Shown here one piece after another: positions 33,961 through 45,131 of a stretch of 64,000 bases of DNA. The stretch is taken from positions 681,245 to 745,244 of the forward strand of contig CAJNOP010000062.1 in NCBI GenBank assembly GCA_905250075.1, read 5' to 3'. A program made the position numbers and the translations under genes. Within the stretch, counting starts at the first letter, position 1. Each line of letters starts with the position of its first letter. Below the pieces are notes generated by a model. The model saw only the letters and a program-made list of their open reading frames with translations. It was not told the DNA's origin and searched no databases. Origin of the DNA: Rotaria sp. Silwood1 (taxonomy: Eukaryota; Rotifera; Eurotatoria; Philodinida; Philodinidae).

Positions 33961-35084
33961 GTCACTAGTAAAACTGCACGTAAATCAAGGTTTTATCAAG
34001 TTGTTTTTTTTCTTGTAGCGAAACTCGAATAACTGTTTTATTGACTCAACAAGGCTTTATTGTAAACATTTAACGATGCATTCCACAGAATAACTTGAAT
34101 CATTGTAAAGTTGAAGAAAGAAAAAACGAAATGAGTTTCAAGATTCTTTCACTTGAATAAACCTTCTTTTATTTATCGATGAAACTGTTTCTTATATAAT
34201 GTTGAAAAATGAATCTTATCATAGAAATGACCTTTAGTAAAAATATATGAAAGATAAGATCTATCATTTTTTGTCTTTTTAAATATGAGTTGATCGATCA
34301 TGAGCTACTGATTATGAAAAAGTAGTTTTTATCATAGATGGACGCTGTTTTCAAGTCGAAACGAATTAAAAGCCTTGAAAGTATCGTTTTTCGTAAAAAA
34401 AACACATTGCTGTCGAAATGTGGGAAATTTTCTGCTTCAATCTTCTTGTCAGTTCCTGAGAGTACTATTTTCAGACTCGGTGTTAATAATAGAGTACAGA
34501 CAAGATGTTAAATCGATTTTAAACCCATAGGACTTTTGATGGTAATGCTTCGAATTGTGTCTATTACAATGTACATGGGCTTCAATTAATCACACATTGT
34601 TCCAATAGACCATTCGTCACAATAGAAGCCCTTGGAGCTTCTATCATTGGAAGAACTGCTAACACAACTTGGATGTGGTCAAATATCTATTTACAGAATA
34701 AGTGGCAGTTACAGAAAGTACATAGTGATCATGATTTCAGACGGCGACGAAAAATACAAATGATTTCTAGAGATTATTCTTCATGTTGAGTATTGACGCC
34801 TAGAGAAATATTTTTATACAAAGGTGGCGCCTGATGAAAGCTAACTTAATAGCATCTGTGAAATTTTGCTCGAAAAACTGGACTTGTCTAGACACAATAG
34901 AAGCTCTGGATCTTCTCATACGTTTTCTACAAGAATTCTACTGGAGGAGCTTCTATTTTGAAGAGTGATTTAAAGACTGACTGACAGCTTTAGAAACAAT
35001 TTATTAAATATAAATCTTATGAAATGAGGTATAGTGGAAACTAGGGAACACGTAACAGATATCAGATAGTTCTAGTCATCGGTG
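33961..35084. other. Non-coding DNA with short AATAGAAGC/GCTTCTATT palindromes
   Basis: No gene recognised. The motifs ACAATAGAAGC and GCTTCTAT(TTTG) recur at 34620-34651, 34899-34909 and 34950-34963. Two of the three occurrences pair with each other, hinting at a small decayed transposon. Confidence 0.4.
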
Positions 35085-35586
35085 TTATTTCAATAATGCT
35101 ACATTGGATGATATGATTGCAAGTGATAATGAATCAGGATCAATAAAATTACTACTTTCGTATCGATATGCATTGAATTTTGCAACACTTTCAAATAATT
35201 TTCTAATCCAAAATGCATGAGACAATGGTAGCGTTGGTTGGGCGATTAGTGCAAGTGCTGAATATTTGATCACTAGCTATACTAAAAATTTCAGACAGTT
35301 TGCTTTTTTGTTGAGAAGATGCAGATGTTACAATGCCAACAAAATAAAATTCCGTAACGCTTGAACATGTTGACGAGCATTTGCGCTCAGATGAGTCATT
35401 CTTGGTTTTAGACTGATTAATTACGAAAGGAGCAAACAACTGTCTACGTTGAAAATTTATTACGATCATAAACGGTACTTTATTACACCGTAAGTGATCA
35501 TGTCTGTATGCTGTAAAATGATTGATATACGATCGTGTATAATAGAGCGAATTATTTGTGGACGAGTTCTGTGCCGTGAAATACAA
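35085..35586 (-). pseudogene. Unidentified coding-like stretch in two overlapping frames
   Basis: A 127-codon frame (35586-35203) is followed by a 62-codon frame (35273-35085). An acceptor-like GAAATTTTTAG or TATAG near 35280 could join them as exons, or a frameshift could separate them. Residues such as ALALIAQPTLPLSHAFWIRK look protein-like, but I recognise no family. It may be an old pseudogene. Confidence 0.25.
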
Positions 35587-36024
35587 GCTCTGCCTAGTCT
35601 GAAGAAAATGAATTCGATTATCAAGCTGTCTATCATATTTATCTAAAGTGCGTAATTGTATTTTCGTTGCTGCTTCGGAAAATCAAATATTTAACAATGA
35701 AAAACTGAATTTATTTCTATGTGCCAACATCGAATAGACCATAGAAAGTGTCGCTAAAAAAAAGTAGATTATAAACAAGAATCATGTGATCTATATTTAT
35801 GATATGAATGAGAGTTTGCATGTATAAAGATTTAAAAACTAGCAAGAAAATCTTTTGCAGAAAGATTTATTTAACAAGAAAATATTCTCTAAGCAATATT
35901 ATAGACGAGAAAAAAGTCGACAATAAAATAGTTAGAAACGTAAAAAAAGTATTTGACATCGATAGAAGTTCGATTGTCACTTTGTTAAGCAATCGATAGA
36001 GTCTTCTATAGTACATGCTTTCTA

Positions 36025-37876
36025 TCAAAAAGTTGAATTTGTATATGTACGAAGATTGGTATCAAATGTAAGCATCGTACGTGATTGAACGGAGTTAGCT
36101 AAATCAAACAAATACTGAACGAATGAACCACTCGTTGAAGCTAAAAAGAGATCGTAAATATAATAATACATCAGAAACATTATTTCGTTTGATTACCTTG
36201 TACACCGATAGTACAAGTAACACCTCCATCACTTGCATCATAATATTTGAACTGAACAACACCAGGTACTCCTTCGAAAAAAACTACTTGAAAATGATAA
36301 TATTGAGACGGTTGACTAAAATGGCTCATATAAAATTCAAATATAAGAGTGTGATTGGGAGCATTTCCTTCTGTTCCATAATAAATTCCTTGTGATATGC
36401 TCGAATAAAAGTATAAATCATCCCAATAAGCAAGAACTGTTACACCACTAAATGCTGTTGTAGGTAAAGCAGTTTCAGTGTAAGTAGTAGCGCATGTACC
36501 AAAACAAAGAACCTATCAAAGATCAGGATGAATAGTGAGATGAAAATTTTCTTTCGAATAGTCGACATATTTAAAGATCGTTCAAGAAACATCTCAGACA
36601 TTCGAAATACTTTCTAATGTTTTTATATGTTTTTATATTATTTGGAAAAAAAAACAAATATACTATTGATACTCATTTGTGAAGAATAACAAAAAAAAAC
36701 AACTTTCTGTTTATTTGTGATAAGCAATTGTAAGCAAACTTATACCAATCGTTGTTACATAAACAAAATTAGTTGTGATATCATAAATTGTGATATTAAA
36801 CGGAAGCGTAACACCATAAAAAGCACCATCCACTTGTCCATTAATACTAGCTGTCCAAACATAATTATTGTTGGCTAATTGGTTCCCAGGTGCATTACTA
36901 CAAATACCAACTGAACAACTTGAGTAATTTAAAGCAGTACAGTTATGATCAATGGTACCACGATTGTTAACATCGAGTAAAACATTAACACAACCGCCAG
37001 ATGGTGCAAAAATGTATGGTGAAACACAATTAGCTAAAATAAAGACTTATTTATGTATTTAGTTGTGGCCGTATTGGGAAACGCTCGTTTCTTTACAGGG
37101 TGGTCCAAAAGTAACAGGGCAGATGATGTTTTTCGATTTTTTTTCTTTATACATCGACAGTTACATCTCATATTTATACCACATATACTAGGTAATATCA
37201 GTCAGAGATGGGACATATGATCAACCTCTAGGCGTATTAATTTGTTCGAAAGAATATAAATATGTCTTAATTGCTCTTATGTGACTATATGAAACATTCG
37301 ATGTTTTTCATGTTACATTCGATTCGATTAAATTTTGTATTCTTTTAGTCTAAAGGAGTTCAAAATCTGACAGAGTCGAATTTGTTTCTCAGATTGAGAT
37401 AAGCAGACAAGAAGATGAAAATCGAATGTAACATGAAAAACATCGAATATTTCATATAATCATATAAGAGCAATTAAGACATATTTATATTCTTTCGAAC
37501 AAATTAATACGCCTAGAGGTTGATCATATGTCCCATCTCTGACTGGTGTCACCTAGTATATGTGGTATAAATATGAGATGTAACTGTCGATGTATAAAGA
37601 AAAAAAATCGAAAAACATCATCTGTCCAGTTACTTTTGGGCCACCCTGTATGATTGTGTTACTGGAGTTAATTACTTCAAAATGGTTTTTAGATTTATAT
37701 CTTTTGTAAAGAATGTTTTATATCGTATGATTCGTTATTCGAAACAGTCATACCTGTGGTAGCTAAAATATATCAAATAAAATTATGTTGATGTATGACG
37801 ATGAAAAGAAATTTCTCACTTGTAGCCATTGTTACTGCCATCGTTGAACCACTTCCAGCAAGAGTTGTCGAGAAAT
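36025..37876 (-). CDS. Secreted or membrane-anchored extracellular protein (partial, splice site damaged)
   Basis: In transcript order: 37876-37820, a 9-nt micro-exon 37762-37754, 37033-36746, about 36499-36197, and 36140-36025. All joints are phase 1 and the frame stays open to TGA at 36025. A Thr-rich stalk (MATTTTANC) precedes a Cys-containing domain (APSGGCVNVLLDV ... CTALNYSSCSVGICSN ... YVWTASINGQVDGAFYG), then a second domain (TVLAYWDDLYFYSSISQGIY ... NHTLIFEFYMSHF ... YHFQVVFFEG). N-x-S/T sites suggest it is extracellular. The family is not named; decayed relatives lie at 7.3 and 22.4 kb. The 5' exons are not found; a 1.2-kb repeat adjoins. Before 36499 the acceptor is TG instead of AG, and the nearby AG at 36514 gives a premature stop, so this may be a young pseudogene. 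Confidence 0.6.
37096..37648. mobile_element. Palindromic mariner-like MITE with TA target duplication
   Basis: Starts CAGGGTGGTCCAAAAGTAAC and ends with the complement of CAGGGTGGCCCAAAAGTAAC, directly flanked by TA on both sides (37094-37095 and 37649-37650). The arms 37096-37337 and about 37412-37648 are nearly perfect complements with a loop of about 75 bp. There is no transposase. The TA duplication is the hallmark of Tc1/mariner elements. It lies inside the 720-bp intron 37034-37753 of the extracellular-protein gene and explains that intron's size. Confidence 0.92.
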
Positions 37877-37892
37877 CTAGAAATACATTTTA

Positions 37893-39122
37893 CTAGCTGA
37901 GGTACCCGGCGTTGCTCGGGAAAGTTCAGTCTTAATATATGCATGAAAAATACGTATTGGGCTCAACAACATGTGGAAAATCCTGACCGGTGGGGAGCCC
38001 CGCTGGGAAACCTGTTCGTAGACAGCCTAACAAAATAAATACCGTTTGATTCAAACAAAACACAACGACAAATATAATTGGTCTAGAGTCTCACTTGCAT
38101 AGTCCCTATTGATCGAGTGAATTAGGACGGTAAATCGTACTTTGTACTATTTGAATCACGCTCAATTGTAATTTGTTGCAAAGACAGACAGACAGTCTTT
38201 TACGCAATAGAGACCTTTTTCAGCAACGTAAGAAGTCTATTTCTTTGAGCTAATAATTGACGCACAGACTTTTGAACCTGACAAATTGTTTATTCGAAAT
38301 CCCGGCCTCATATGATCTCTCGGAGATCAGTTTCCTCAAAACTTGATTTTTACTTGACACGGGCCGCCCAGTAGGGGCACGACCGGCCTAACAGAGTTTC
38401 GACATCAATAGACTTGAGATTCCTAATGCCCTTTTCCCGAGCATCCGATGAGGTTTCTTTTCCCAAAAACTCGATTTCTAGTGATTCGTTCTCGAACAAA
38501 TCGGTTTCTGTTGATTTCCGGCTTACCCGAAGAATTTCGAGGCGAATGGACATCGGATTTGAACTCACCACGTGTAGAAACCATTAGAGGACTGCTTCCG
38601 CGAAAATCCAATTTATATTAGCTGGTTTTTTTAGCAGCTTAAATCCTATTGGTTCCAAGTCAACCTATAGGATTTCGAGGTGAATTGAGCTTGGATTCGA
38701 ACTCGTCGTCTCTGAAACTTCCTACTGGCCTGTTTTCACGAAAAAGCAATTTTCATTAGTTGGTTTCTTAGCTGCTGAATTCCTATTGGTTTTCAGCCAA
38801 CCAATAGAATTTCAAGTAGATGGATCCCAGATTCGAATCCACTGCCCTCGAAAACCTATGGTCACTTGTGTTCTGTTTGATCACGGAGTGCTGTTAAGTA
38901 GTTCTCCTATACTACCGAATGCTACAATCTCATTGGTCAGGTACATAGTCCGACCTTTTACGGGTGGAGAATCGATTTTTGTTCGATAAAAAGTAGTCGT
39001 TGACTTTTCCCTATACTGAAGGGTATGCCATGCAAAGTTTGGCTGCTCTAGCTCTTACAGGAACTGAATGCATAACGAACAAACAGACAAACAGACAAAC
39101 ATTCTTCTTTATATATATAGAT
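37893..39122. repeat. Interspersed repeat with CCCGGCGTTGCTCGGG motif and about 138-bp internal units
   Basis: Markedly more GC-rich than its surroundings. Begins CTAGCTGAGGTACCCGGCG and ends with CAGACAAACAGACAAACA then TTATATATATAG. Inside, three degenerate units recur with the landmark GAATTTCGAGG-type string at 38532, 38670 and 38807 (spacing 138 and 137 bp), each followed by GGATTTGAACTC, GGATTCGAACTC or AGATTCGAATCC. These last resemble the RNA polymerase III B box, so a SINE- or tRNA-related origin is possible. No coding region. Ends and class are uncertain. Confidence 0.6.
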
Positions 39123-40602
39123 ATGAGATGTTTGATTATGGAAGTATGCAAATTAGAGTGGCTATGTAATTGAAAAAGAACTAAACAAAACATCTTCTTA
39201 TTCATGTGCAGATGAAATTTGATAAATGATGTCTTCTAAAAAAAAATTCTTCATTTTCCATAGAAAAATATCGTAACTTCTGTGTACGTGCAAAATTCAA
39301 GTTTACAAAATAGTTTTAATCGATCAGTAATCGTGAACACCGAGTGACCTCTATAGAAAATATATATCATAGTAAACTTGAAAAGAAAAAAATAATTGAG
39401 ATCGAGTATCGATTTGATTCCGGAACTGCAGAACCGAAATTCTGCGTCCATATGCTATTGGCTCATTTGGAAGTGGGCAATTTTAGTCCCAGAATCGCGG
39501 CTCGATCGATAGCAGTGCTGTACTCATGTGTCTCTTATGCTGTTTGATTTTGCACATTGTGCAATTTTTCGTTTCTCTGTCCTTCGCAACAAGTAATGTT
39601 GTTGTTTTTTCGTCAGACACTATAAAACTGTCTTTGGCAGACAATGATTGCTGCAGTATATACACAGAAAAGTGAATTCATAAACCTGCCTTGCAGCGTG
39701 TAACAAGCATTTTTTTATTCTGTTCTGGGTTTTTGAAACAAAATACTAACTACTTATTTAATTATGTATTTGAATGTTTGCATCGTAGATTATTTCATGA
39801 AACACACTTGTAAATTAGTGTTGAATCGTGCAGAATACGCATTATAACAAACACACTAGATATAACTATAATATTATAGTCATTCTACAAACTACAAAAG
39901 TTTTCAATTGACTGAGCATCCGGAACAGCAAAGTACATTTTGCTTTCATAGGTTTGTTTTCTTCTAATTTTGCTGTGTCTTCATTTATGGTGCGATTCAA
40001 ACCATCTGCCATTTTATCACACACATTCTATTCACTTGTTAGATTTCTATAACGAAACTCTGATAATAATTTTGAGAAAACTGCTTTTTAGGAGCAACAC
40101 TAAATGGCAAGTATTTGTATTTCAAAACAACACAAATGCAATTGTCTATTCTCGTTTACATTCAAATAATAGCTAGTAATGTATTTTAAAAAAATGCAAA
40201 TACCAAGAGAATTATCATGTAATTTATCTCATATTATTTGTTGCTAAAATAATTTAATCTATGAACTACTTCATCAATATACTTGTTCACTTGGATCTTC
40301 GTTGATAATGTAGAAAATCAAATCATGAATATGCATTGCAACAACAACGATCGGAATAATCACAATCATCACTATGACTGATTGCGATCCTCTCATTCGA
40401 TCAGTGAAAGAAAAGAACATTGATCATAAGCGCATTCGAAAGTGATCCAACTGATCAGCCAATAGATGTATTGGGTGAAAATCAAAAGAAATTCTTTATT
40501 TCGAAAAATAAAAAAAAAGCACTTATTTACATAAATTTGTTTATATACAATGCATGACAACAAAATATCATCTTATGTTTAATATGAACCCTTTCATTCA
40601 GC
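39123..40602. other. Intergenic DNA without recognisable gene
   Basis: Several 60-90 codon frames exist on both strands but none shows a motif. A TTTATT at 40495-40500 is a likely poly(A) signal (minus strand) of the adjacent hydroxylase gene. Confidence 0.5.
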
Positions 40603-41676
40603 TTATTTCTGTACACATTCCACTCGTTCACATAGTGTACCAAAAATTCGATCGAAAATTCTCGTCTGTTTACCATAGTTCATACCACTCTTACCATATC
40701 GATGATGTATGTCATGATCTTCAATACACAATTCCATATCAAATGGTAGAAGAACTTCGTATAAAATTACATGTGGAAAATAAGCACGTATTCCCGAGTG
40801 ACCTCCAGCTTCTGTATAAATAAGTATGCATTGAGCAATCCAAAATTCATGTGCTGTTAAAGGAAGAACTAATGAAGTAATAAGTGGTATTAAGAAAATT
40901 TCAATTAAATCTTGTATATCACCAGCAAGAATTGATTGTATTGGTGTAGGATGTTTAGAACAATGATGTAAACTATGAATTTTCCATAAGAATGGAACAG
41001 TATGAACTGCACGATGATAACTGTAAAAGAAAAAATCTAAAACAATTAACCATAAACCAATTTTAATAATAAAAAACCATGAAATAGTACGACCAAGTGA
41101 TGGTGGTTCATTACGATTATATCCACCAAGAATAAGACCACCACCAGTACGTGCTAGCAGATAAATAAGAACACTGAAAATAAATCGAGGTACTAATTTA
41201 TCTGGAACATAATCACGTGGTCGGTTCTCTTCATCAAATGTTCCATAATGCTTCATGTAATAATGAGCACGACCAGCGAGTTGTAAAGTAAAAATAAGAA
41301 AGGCTAAAAAGTAAAAAATGAATGTAAACAGAGGATGCCATGTATGATAATAGTTATCTTTCGGTATGAAATGATACCAAAGAGCTTGAATAATGAGCGC
41401 TGGAGATATTGTACAAGTTAACCATAAACGTTCAAGCCAAATATTATGTATTGGTGGTGGATTTGGATTTTTAGGTTGAACTTGATAACATTTTCGACTA
41501 GCAAGATCTATCGAAGCTAGACGTTCCAAAATACTGCGCTCTTTGAAAGACTTTGCAACCCATTTTGATGTTGTACGAATTTTATACGTTACAGAAGGTT
41601 CATCATATATAGCTTCTAATTCATTTAAAAATGCAGTTGTTTCTGTTTTAGTTAAGGTAGTCGTCATTACAGACAC
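40603..41676 (-). CDS. Fatty acid hydroxylase / sterol desaturase superfamily membrane enzyme
   Basis: A single uninterrupted frame of 357 residues. The three histidine clusters of the di-iron family are present: H221-R-A-V-H225, H234-S-L-H237-H238 (with H242) and H321-D-I-H324-H325, plus an isolated H293. Hydrophobic segments fall at about 85-100, 115-133, 163-176, 198-220 and 255-275, as expected for an endoplasmic-reticulum protein whose histidines hold two irons on the cytosolic side. The family uses oxygen to hydroxylate or desaturate lipids such as sterols, fatty acids or alkylglycerols. The substrate cannot be read from sequence. No intron interrupts it, unlike most long genes here. 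The ATG is followed closely by a second one at codon 4 (MSVMTTT), so the start is uncertain by three residues. Confidence 0.94.
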   Translation of the reverse strand: MSVMTTTLTKTETTAFLNELEAIYDEPSVTYKIRTTSKWVAKSFKERSILERLASIDLASRKCYQVQPKNPNPPPIHNIWLERLWLTCTISPALIIQALWYHFIPKDNYYHTWHPLFTFIFYFLAFLIFTLQLAGRAHYYMKHYGTFDEENRPRDYVPDKLVPRFIFSVLIYLLARTGGGLILGGYNRNEPPSLGRTISWFFIIKIGLWLIVLDFFFYSYHRAVHTVPFLWKIHSLHHCSKHPTPIQSILAGDIQDLIEIFLIPLITSLVLPLTAHEFWIAQCILIYTEAGGHSGIRAYFPHVILYEVLLPFDMELCIEDHDIHHRYGKSGMNYGKQTRIFDRIFGTLCERVECVQK

Positions 41677-42547
41677 TCAAAAATGAAGAAAATGAGTAAA
41701 GAAAAGTAGTCACGTTCATATATCTATTTCGTATATTTTATTACGTCTTTGGTCTACTGCGTCATATGATTTTTTTCGTACCTTTCTATTAAAAACTCGT
41801 ACTTTTATCAACATCGACATGCTCAAACCTATGATTCATCTTTCAGTTAATCTTGTTTTTCTAATATTCCTTATCATTTTTTTATTTCAAGATAGTTGTT
41901 GCAAAGATAACTCTCTAGAAAAGGAGTCCATTCTTCATTACAAGACTGTCTAAACAAAACTTCATCGATCCTATCATAAAGCTATGCACTAATTAATTAA
42001 TTTTCTGTAAATATTAATTAATAATTAGTCAAAAATACTGTTTTTCTGAGATATTGCTCTGTATTCTATCATACACAGCATTTTTCTATATGAAAGCGAG
42101 TTTTTTTTTCCATGAAACATATCCGAAAAATATTAATTAAACTTATTAATTAATTATATTTTTTAAACATTTTTGATTAATAATTGGTTAAAAGTTAACC
42201 CAATAGAAAACTATCCAAAAAGTAATGATGTCAAGAGATGCTATATAAGGTCATGGTCTTTTATTCACAGAGGAGATTACCTGTATTGCAATGGTAGAAA
42301 ACTGAAAAATTAAGAACTCTATACTTCTGTACATATCTTTGATCAGAAGTAAACTTGAGTAAATATACCTAATGTTTGTTTCAAAATAGAAGGCAGATTG
42401 TCATTTTGTGAATAAATATTGCTGAGTGTAAGATATAGACCTGCAGTTTTCACCGTCGGAAAGATGCTTTTTTTATAGGTGCTTTTGGATCAATGCTTTT
42501 TTTCTATGCACATGTTCATCAATTTTCACAATAATCTTAACTCGATT
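41677..42547. other. Intergenic, very AT-rich DNA
   Basis: Contains clusters of TTAATTAAT around 41990-42025 and 42130-42190. No gene is seen. The region between the hydroxylase gene and the hairpin may hold that gene's promoter. Confidence 0.5.
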
Positions 42548-42639
42548 TATATCAAAATGTAACTCAAATCAGTCTTTTTTTCCAAATATGTGATACTTTT
42601 ATAGAGAAAAAAGAGTGATTTGAGTTACATTTTGATATA
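42548..42639. repeat. 24-bp perfect inverted repeat (hairpin)
   Basis: TATATCAAAATGTAACTCAA at 42548, continuing to 42571, is perfectly complementary to 42616-42639, with a 44-nt T-rich then A-rich loop. It may be the core of a short MITE. No flanking duplication was identified. Confidence 0.85.
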
Positions 42640-42959
42640 CTAAAAAAAAACAATTAAATTCTCTTTTCCGTTTGAGAAAAATGAGTCTCTTTTATTTTTG
42701 AGTCTTTCAGATCATTTCGTTCTATTGTTGGACAAAGCACCAACATTATATCAAATATTAAATAATTTTACTCTAATTGCATACTTTCCTTCTGATTCAA
42801 ATTCACCATATGTAGCATAAGAAATGTACTGGTATTCTGATGTAACCAGTAATAATGTTAGTTTAATATATCATGATGTTATTTTCACGTTAAGGTATGG
42901 ACATCTCACTTTGAATCAAACCAACACGCAAAAAAAAGCTTTTCAAGGTCCTGTTCGTA

Positions 42960-43256
42960 TTGAGTATGTTTAGACTCATATTATTCTTGCTTACGACCAA
43001 ACATATAAAAAGGCGTCTCTGGATGAATGGAACACTTTTTAATATTACAACTGTTGTAGTAGATGCTTACGCTTTTATTTCTTCATATTATGCTACTCGA
43101 AGTAATATGAACGCGGGTTCCGGTCATCTTCCAATCGGATGTACATCCAATGTATTACTCATTGTGACTTTAACTTATTCGGATATTATCGATGATTTTC
43201 GTCTTTATCAAAGAAAATTAGATTTGGATATTATATGTATATTAAGTGTAGCTTGA
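42960..43256 (+). CDS. Unidentified 98-codon open frame
   Basis: The frame reads hydrophobic at its start (FRLILFLLTT) and contains ITTVVVDAYAFISSYYATRS. The DNA just upstream (42720-42959) also looks coding-like in another frame (KAFQGPVRIEYV before a stop), so the whole 42.7-43.3 kb stretch may be a decayed gene. I recognise no family. Confidence 0.22.
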   Translation: MSMFRLILFLLTTKHIKRRLWMNGTLFNITTVVVDAYAFISSYYATRSNMNAGSGHLPIGCTSNVLLIVTLTYSDIIDDFRLYQRKLDLDIICILSVA

Positions 43257-45131
43257 GTTTGTTATTGTTTGCTGTATTGATTATTCTCGAAACATTATCA
43301 TAAAATAAAATAATTATACCAAAAATACTACTTAAGTCAAAATAAACAAGATGTCATGAAATGATTTCAACAGCAATGATACATTTGTATTTGAATGCTC
43401 TAGTTCTATTTTTAAACATCATAATAATATTTTTTTTAATCAAGTACAATAAATAAAAATACATAATGAATAAATTTATAGAACATGACAGAAATAATCA
43501 TGATGTCTAGAAAAGAATATAATAAAGTTTGATTTATTTTCGTGACCAATCATTAATTATATACGCATAGTAATTAAGAATTCAAACTAACAAGTAAATA
43601 AAGCTCTGTATACCATTCATAAGAACACGATGAATAGTATGTGAAATGGATGCATTTCTATTCTTGATAAGTCATGAATGCTTCAGACACAGGAAATTCT
43701 TTTTAGAGAGTGACAAACTTCAAATTTGGAAGTATAATGCATTATTAATTAAATATAAATCAATAACAAAAATATGTTCACAAACCATCTATAATACTTA
43801 ATGAACTTATGTAACAAAACTCGAATTGAGATGTATTTTGGTCGCTTATATGACTAATCTTGCACAACAAAAATAACATATTCGAAGAAAATTCCACAAA
43901 ATCTATCGAACACACCCATTTAGGACGTAATTTAATTTACACGCCGGAGCTCTAGAAAAACTACCAAGGTGGAGAAGTTTTACAAAGATTTACTGCAATA
44001 TTTAATATTTATTTAACTATAAGATCCTCCTGTGAATCTTACATGATTCTTATCAGACCATAATTTTAGATCTCTCTCATTCAAATTTTTTTGATAGCAA
44101 TATTTTTGTAGGTTTAAATGATTATTTGGTCGATTAAATATGTTCTAGTTTAGATGCCTAGGTAAAGGAGGTACAGTAGGTTTTGACCGGAATCGGATAC
44201 GATCGCCAGGTTCCTGCTTTCCAGTTCCTAACATATTTTGAAGGTTTCTGGTCGGAAATCGACGGATCCGGGGCGTCGAAACCATTGATCTAGACGCTGC
44301 TTTCTTAGTGTCGAAAATACATCTACTATGTAGTGGTACTGATCTGATAAAAAAAGTATTTCCATAGATAATTAAATGAATTTGATTAAATAGAAGTAGA
44401 TGTTCCTTTGTTTAAACTACTTATTTTAGATCATGTTAACGATCAAATTGAAAAAAAACAGAATTCTGTATTCATTTAGTTTTTGTAATTTTTATAAGTA
44501 ATTAGATATACGAGTAAAGATGACAGACTTTCTAAAGAAAACAACCGATGATAGACGCCAAGAATAGAAAAAAAAACTAAGTATACAACATTGTGGAAAA
44601 TTACTAGTAAATCATACATGAAGTCGTATAACATCTATCATCAAGATTATACAATAATTGTATAGTGCGATTTTACCAGAAAAGATGGCTCTAAGATTGG
44701 AACATAAAATCATAGAAGATCCGAAAAAAAAAGAATGAAATTATAGAATGATCGTTTGAAAATTATTAATTGATAAGAAAATATATCGAAAGATTATTTT
44801 TCTGTTTTATTATAAAAATAGACTAAATCAAATAACGAAATGCATGTATAGCAAAATGACTATCGTCTGATTCATTTGATAAAAGTAAGCAAACGACATA
44901 AAAAACAAATGTAAAACTATTTATATGATTCATTATCGAGTATTTTTTTTTTGTATTAGTACAGAAAAAAAAACCTGTGACGTCATCGATAATAATAAGA
45001 AAGAAAGAAAAAAAGTGTCATTCCAATGCATTTATTATCATATATTATTTCGAAGAAATAGAAAAAAAAAGGTAATAACATATTACAATTTGATATAAAG
45101 CCTATTTTCATTAATTTCAAAATAAAATAAA
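43257..45131. other. Intergenic DNA upstream of the F-box gene
   Basis: Mostly AT-rich with no gene. A more GC-rich patch at about 44160-44290 (GACCGGAATCGGATACGATC, then GGTCGGAAATCGACGGATCC) contains partly complementary strings and may be a small transposon. A long A/T-rich leader precedes the ATG at 45132. Confidence 0.45.

Noticed and set aside
38830..38840. GATTCGAATCC as part of a tRNA gene
   Set aside because: It matches a B box only; no cloverleaf arms or acceptor stem can be folded around it. No tRNA gene was found anywhere in the window.
38350..38989. Several 60-70 codon frames in the GC-rich repeat
   Set aside because: They overlap on both strands, follow the 138-bp repeat units, and show no known motif.
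40554..40823. 89-codon plus-strand frame
   Set aside because: It overlaps the C-terminal part of the hydroxylase gene on the other strand, which has all conserved histidine boxes.
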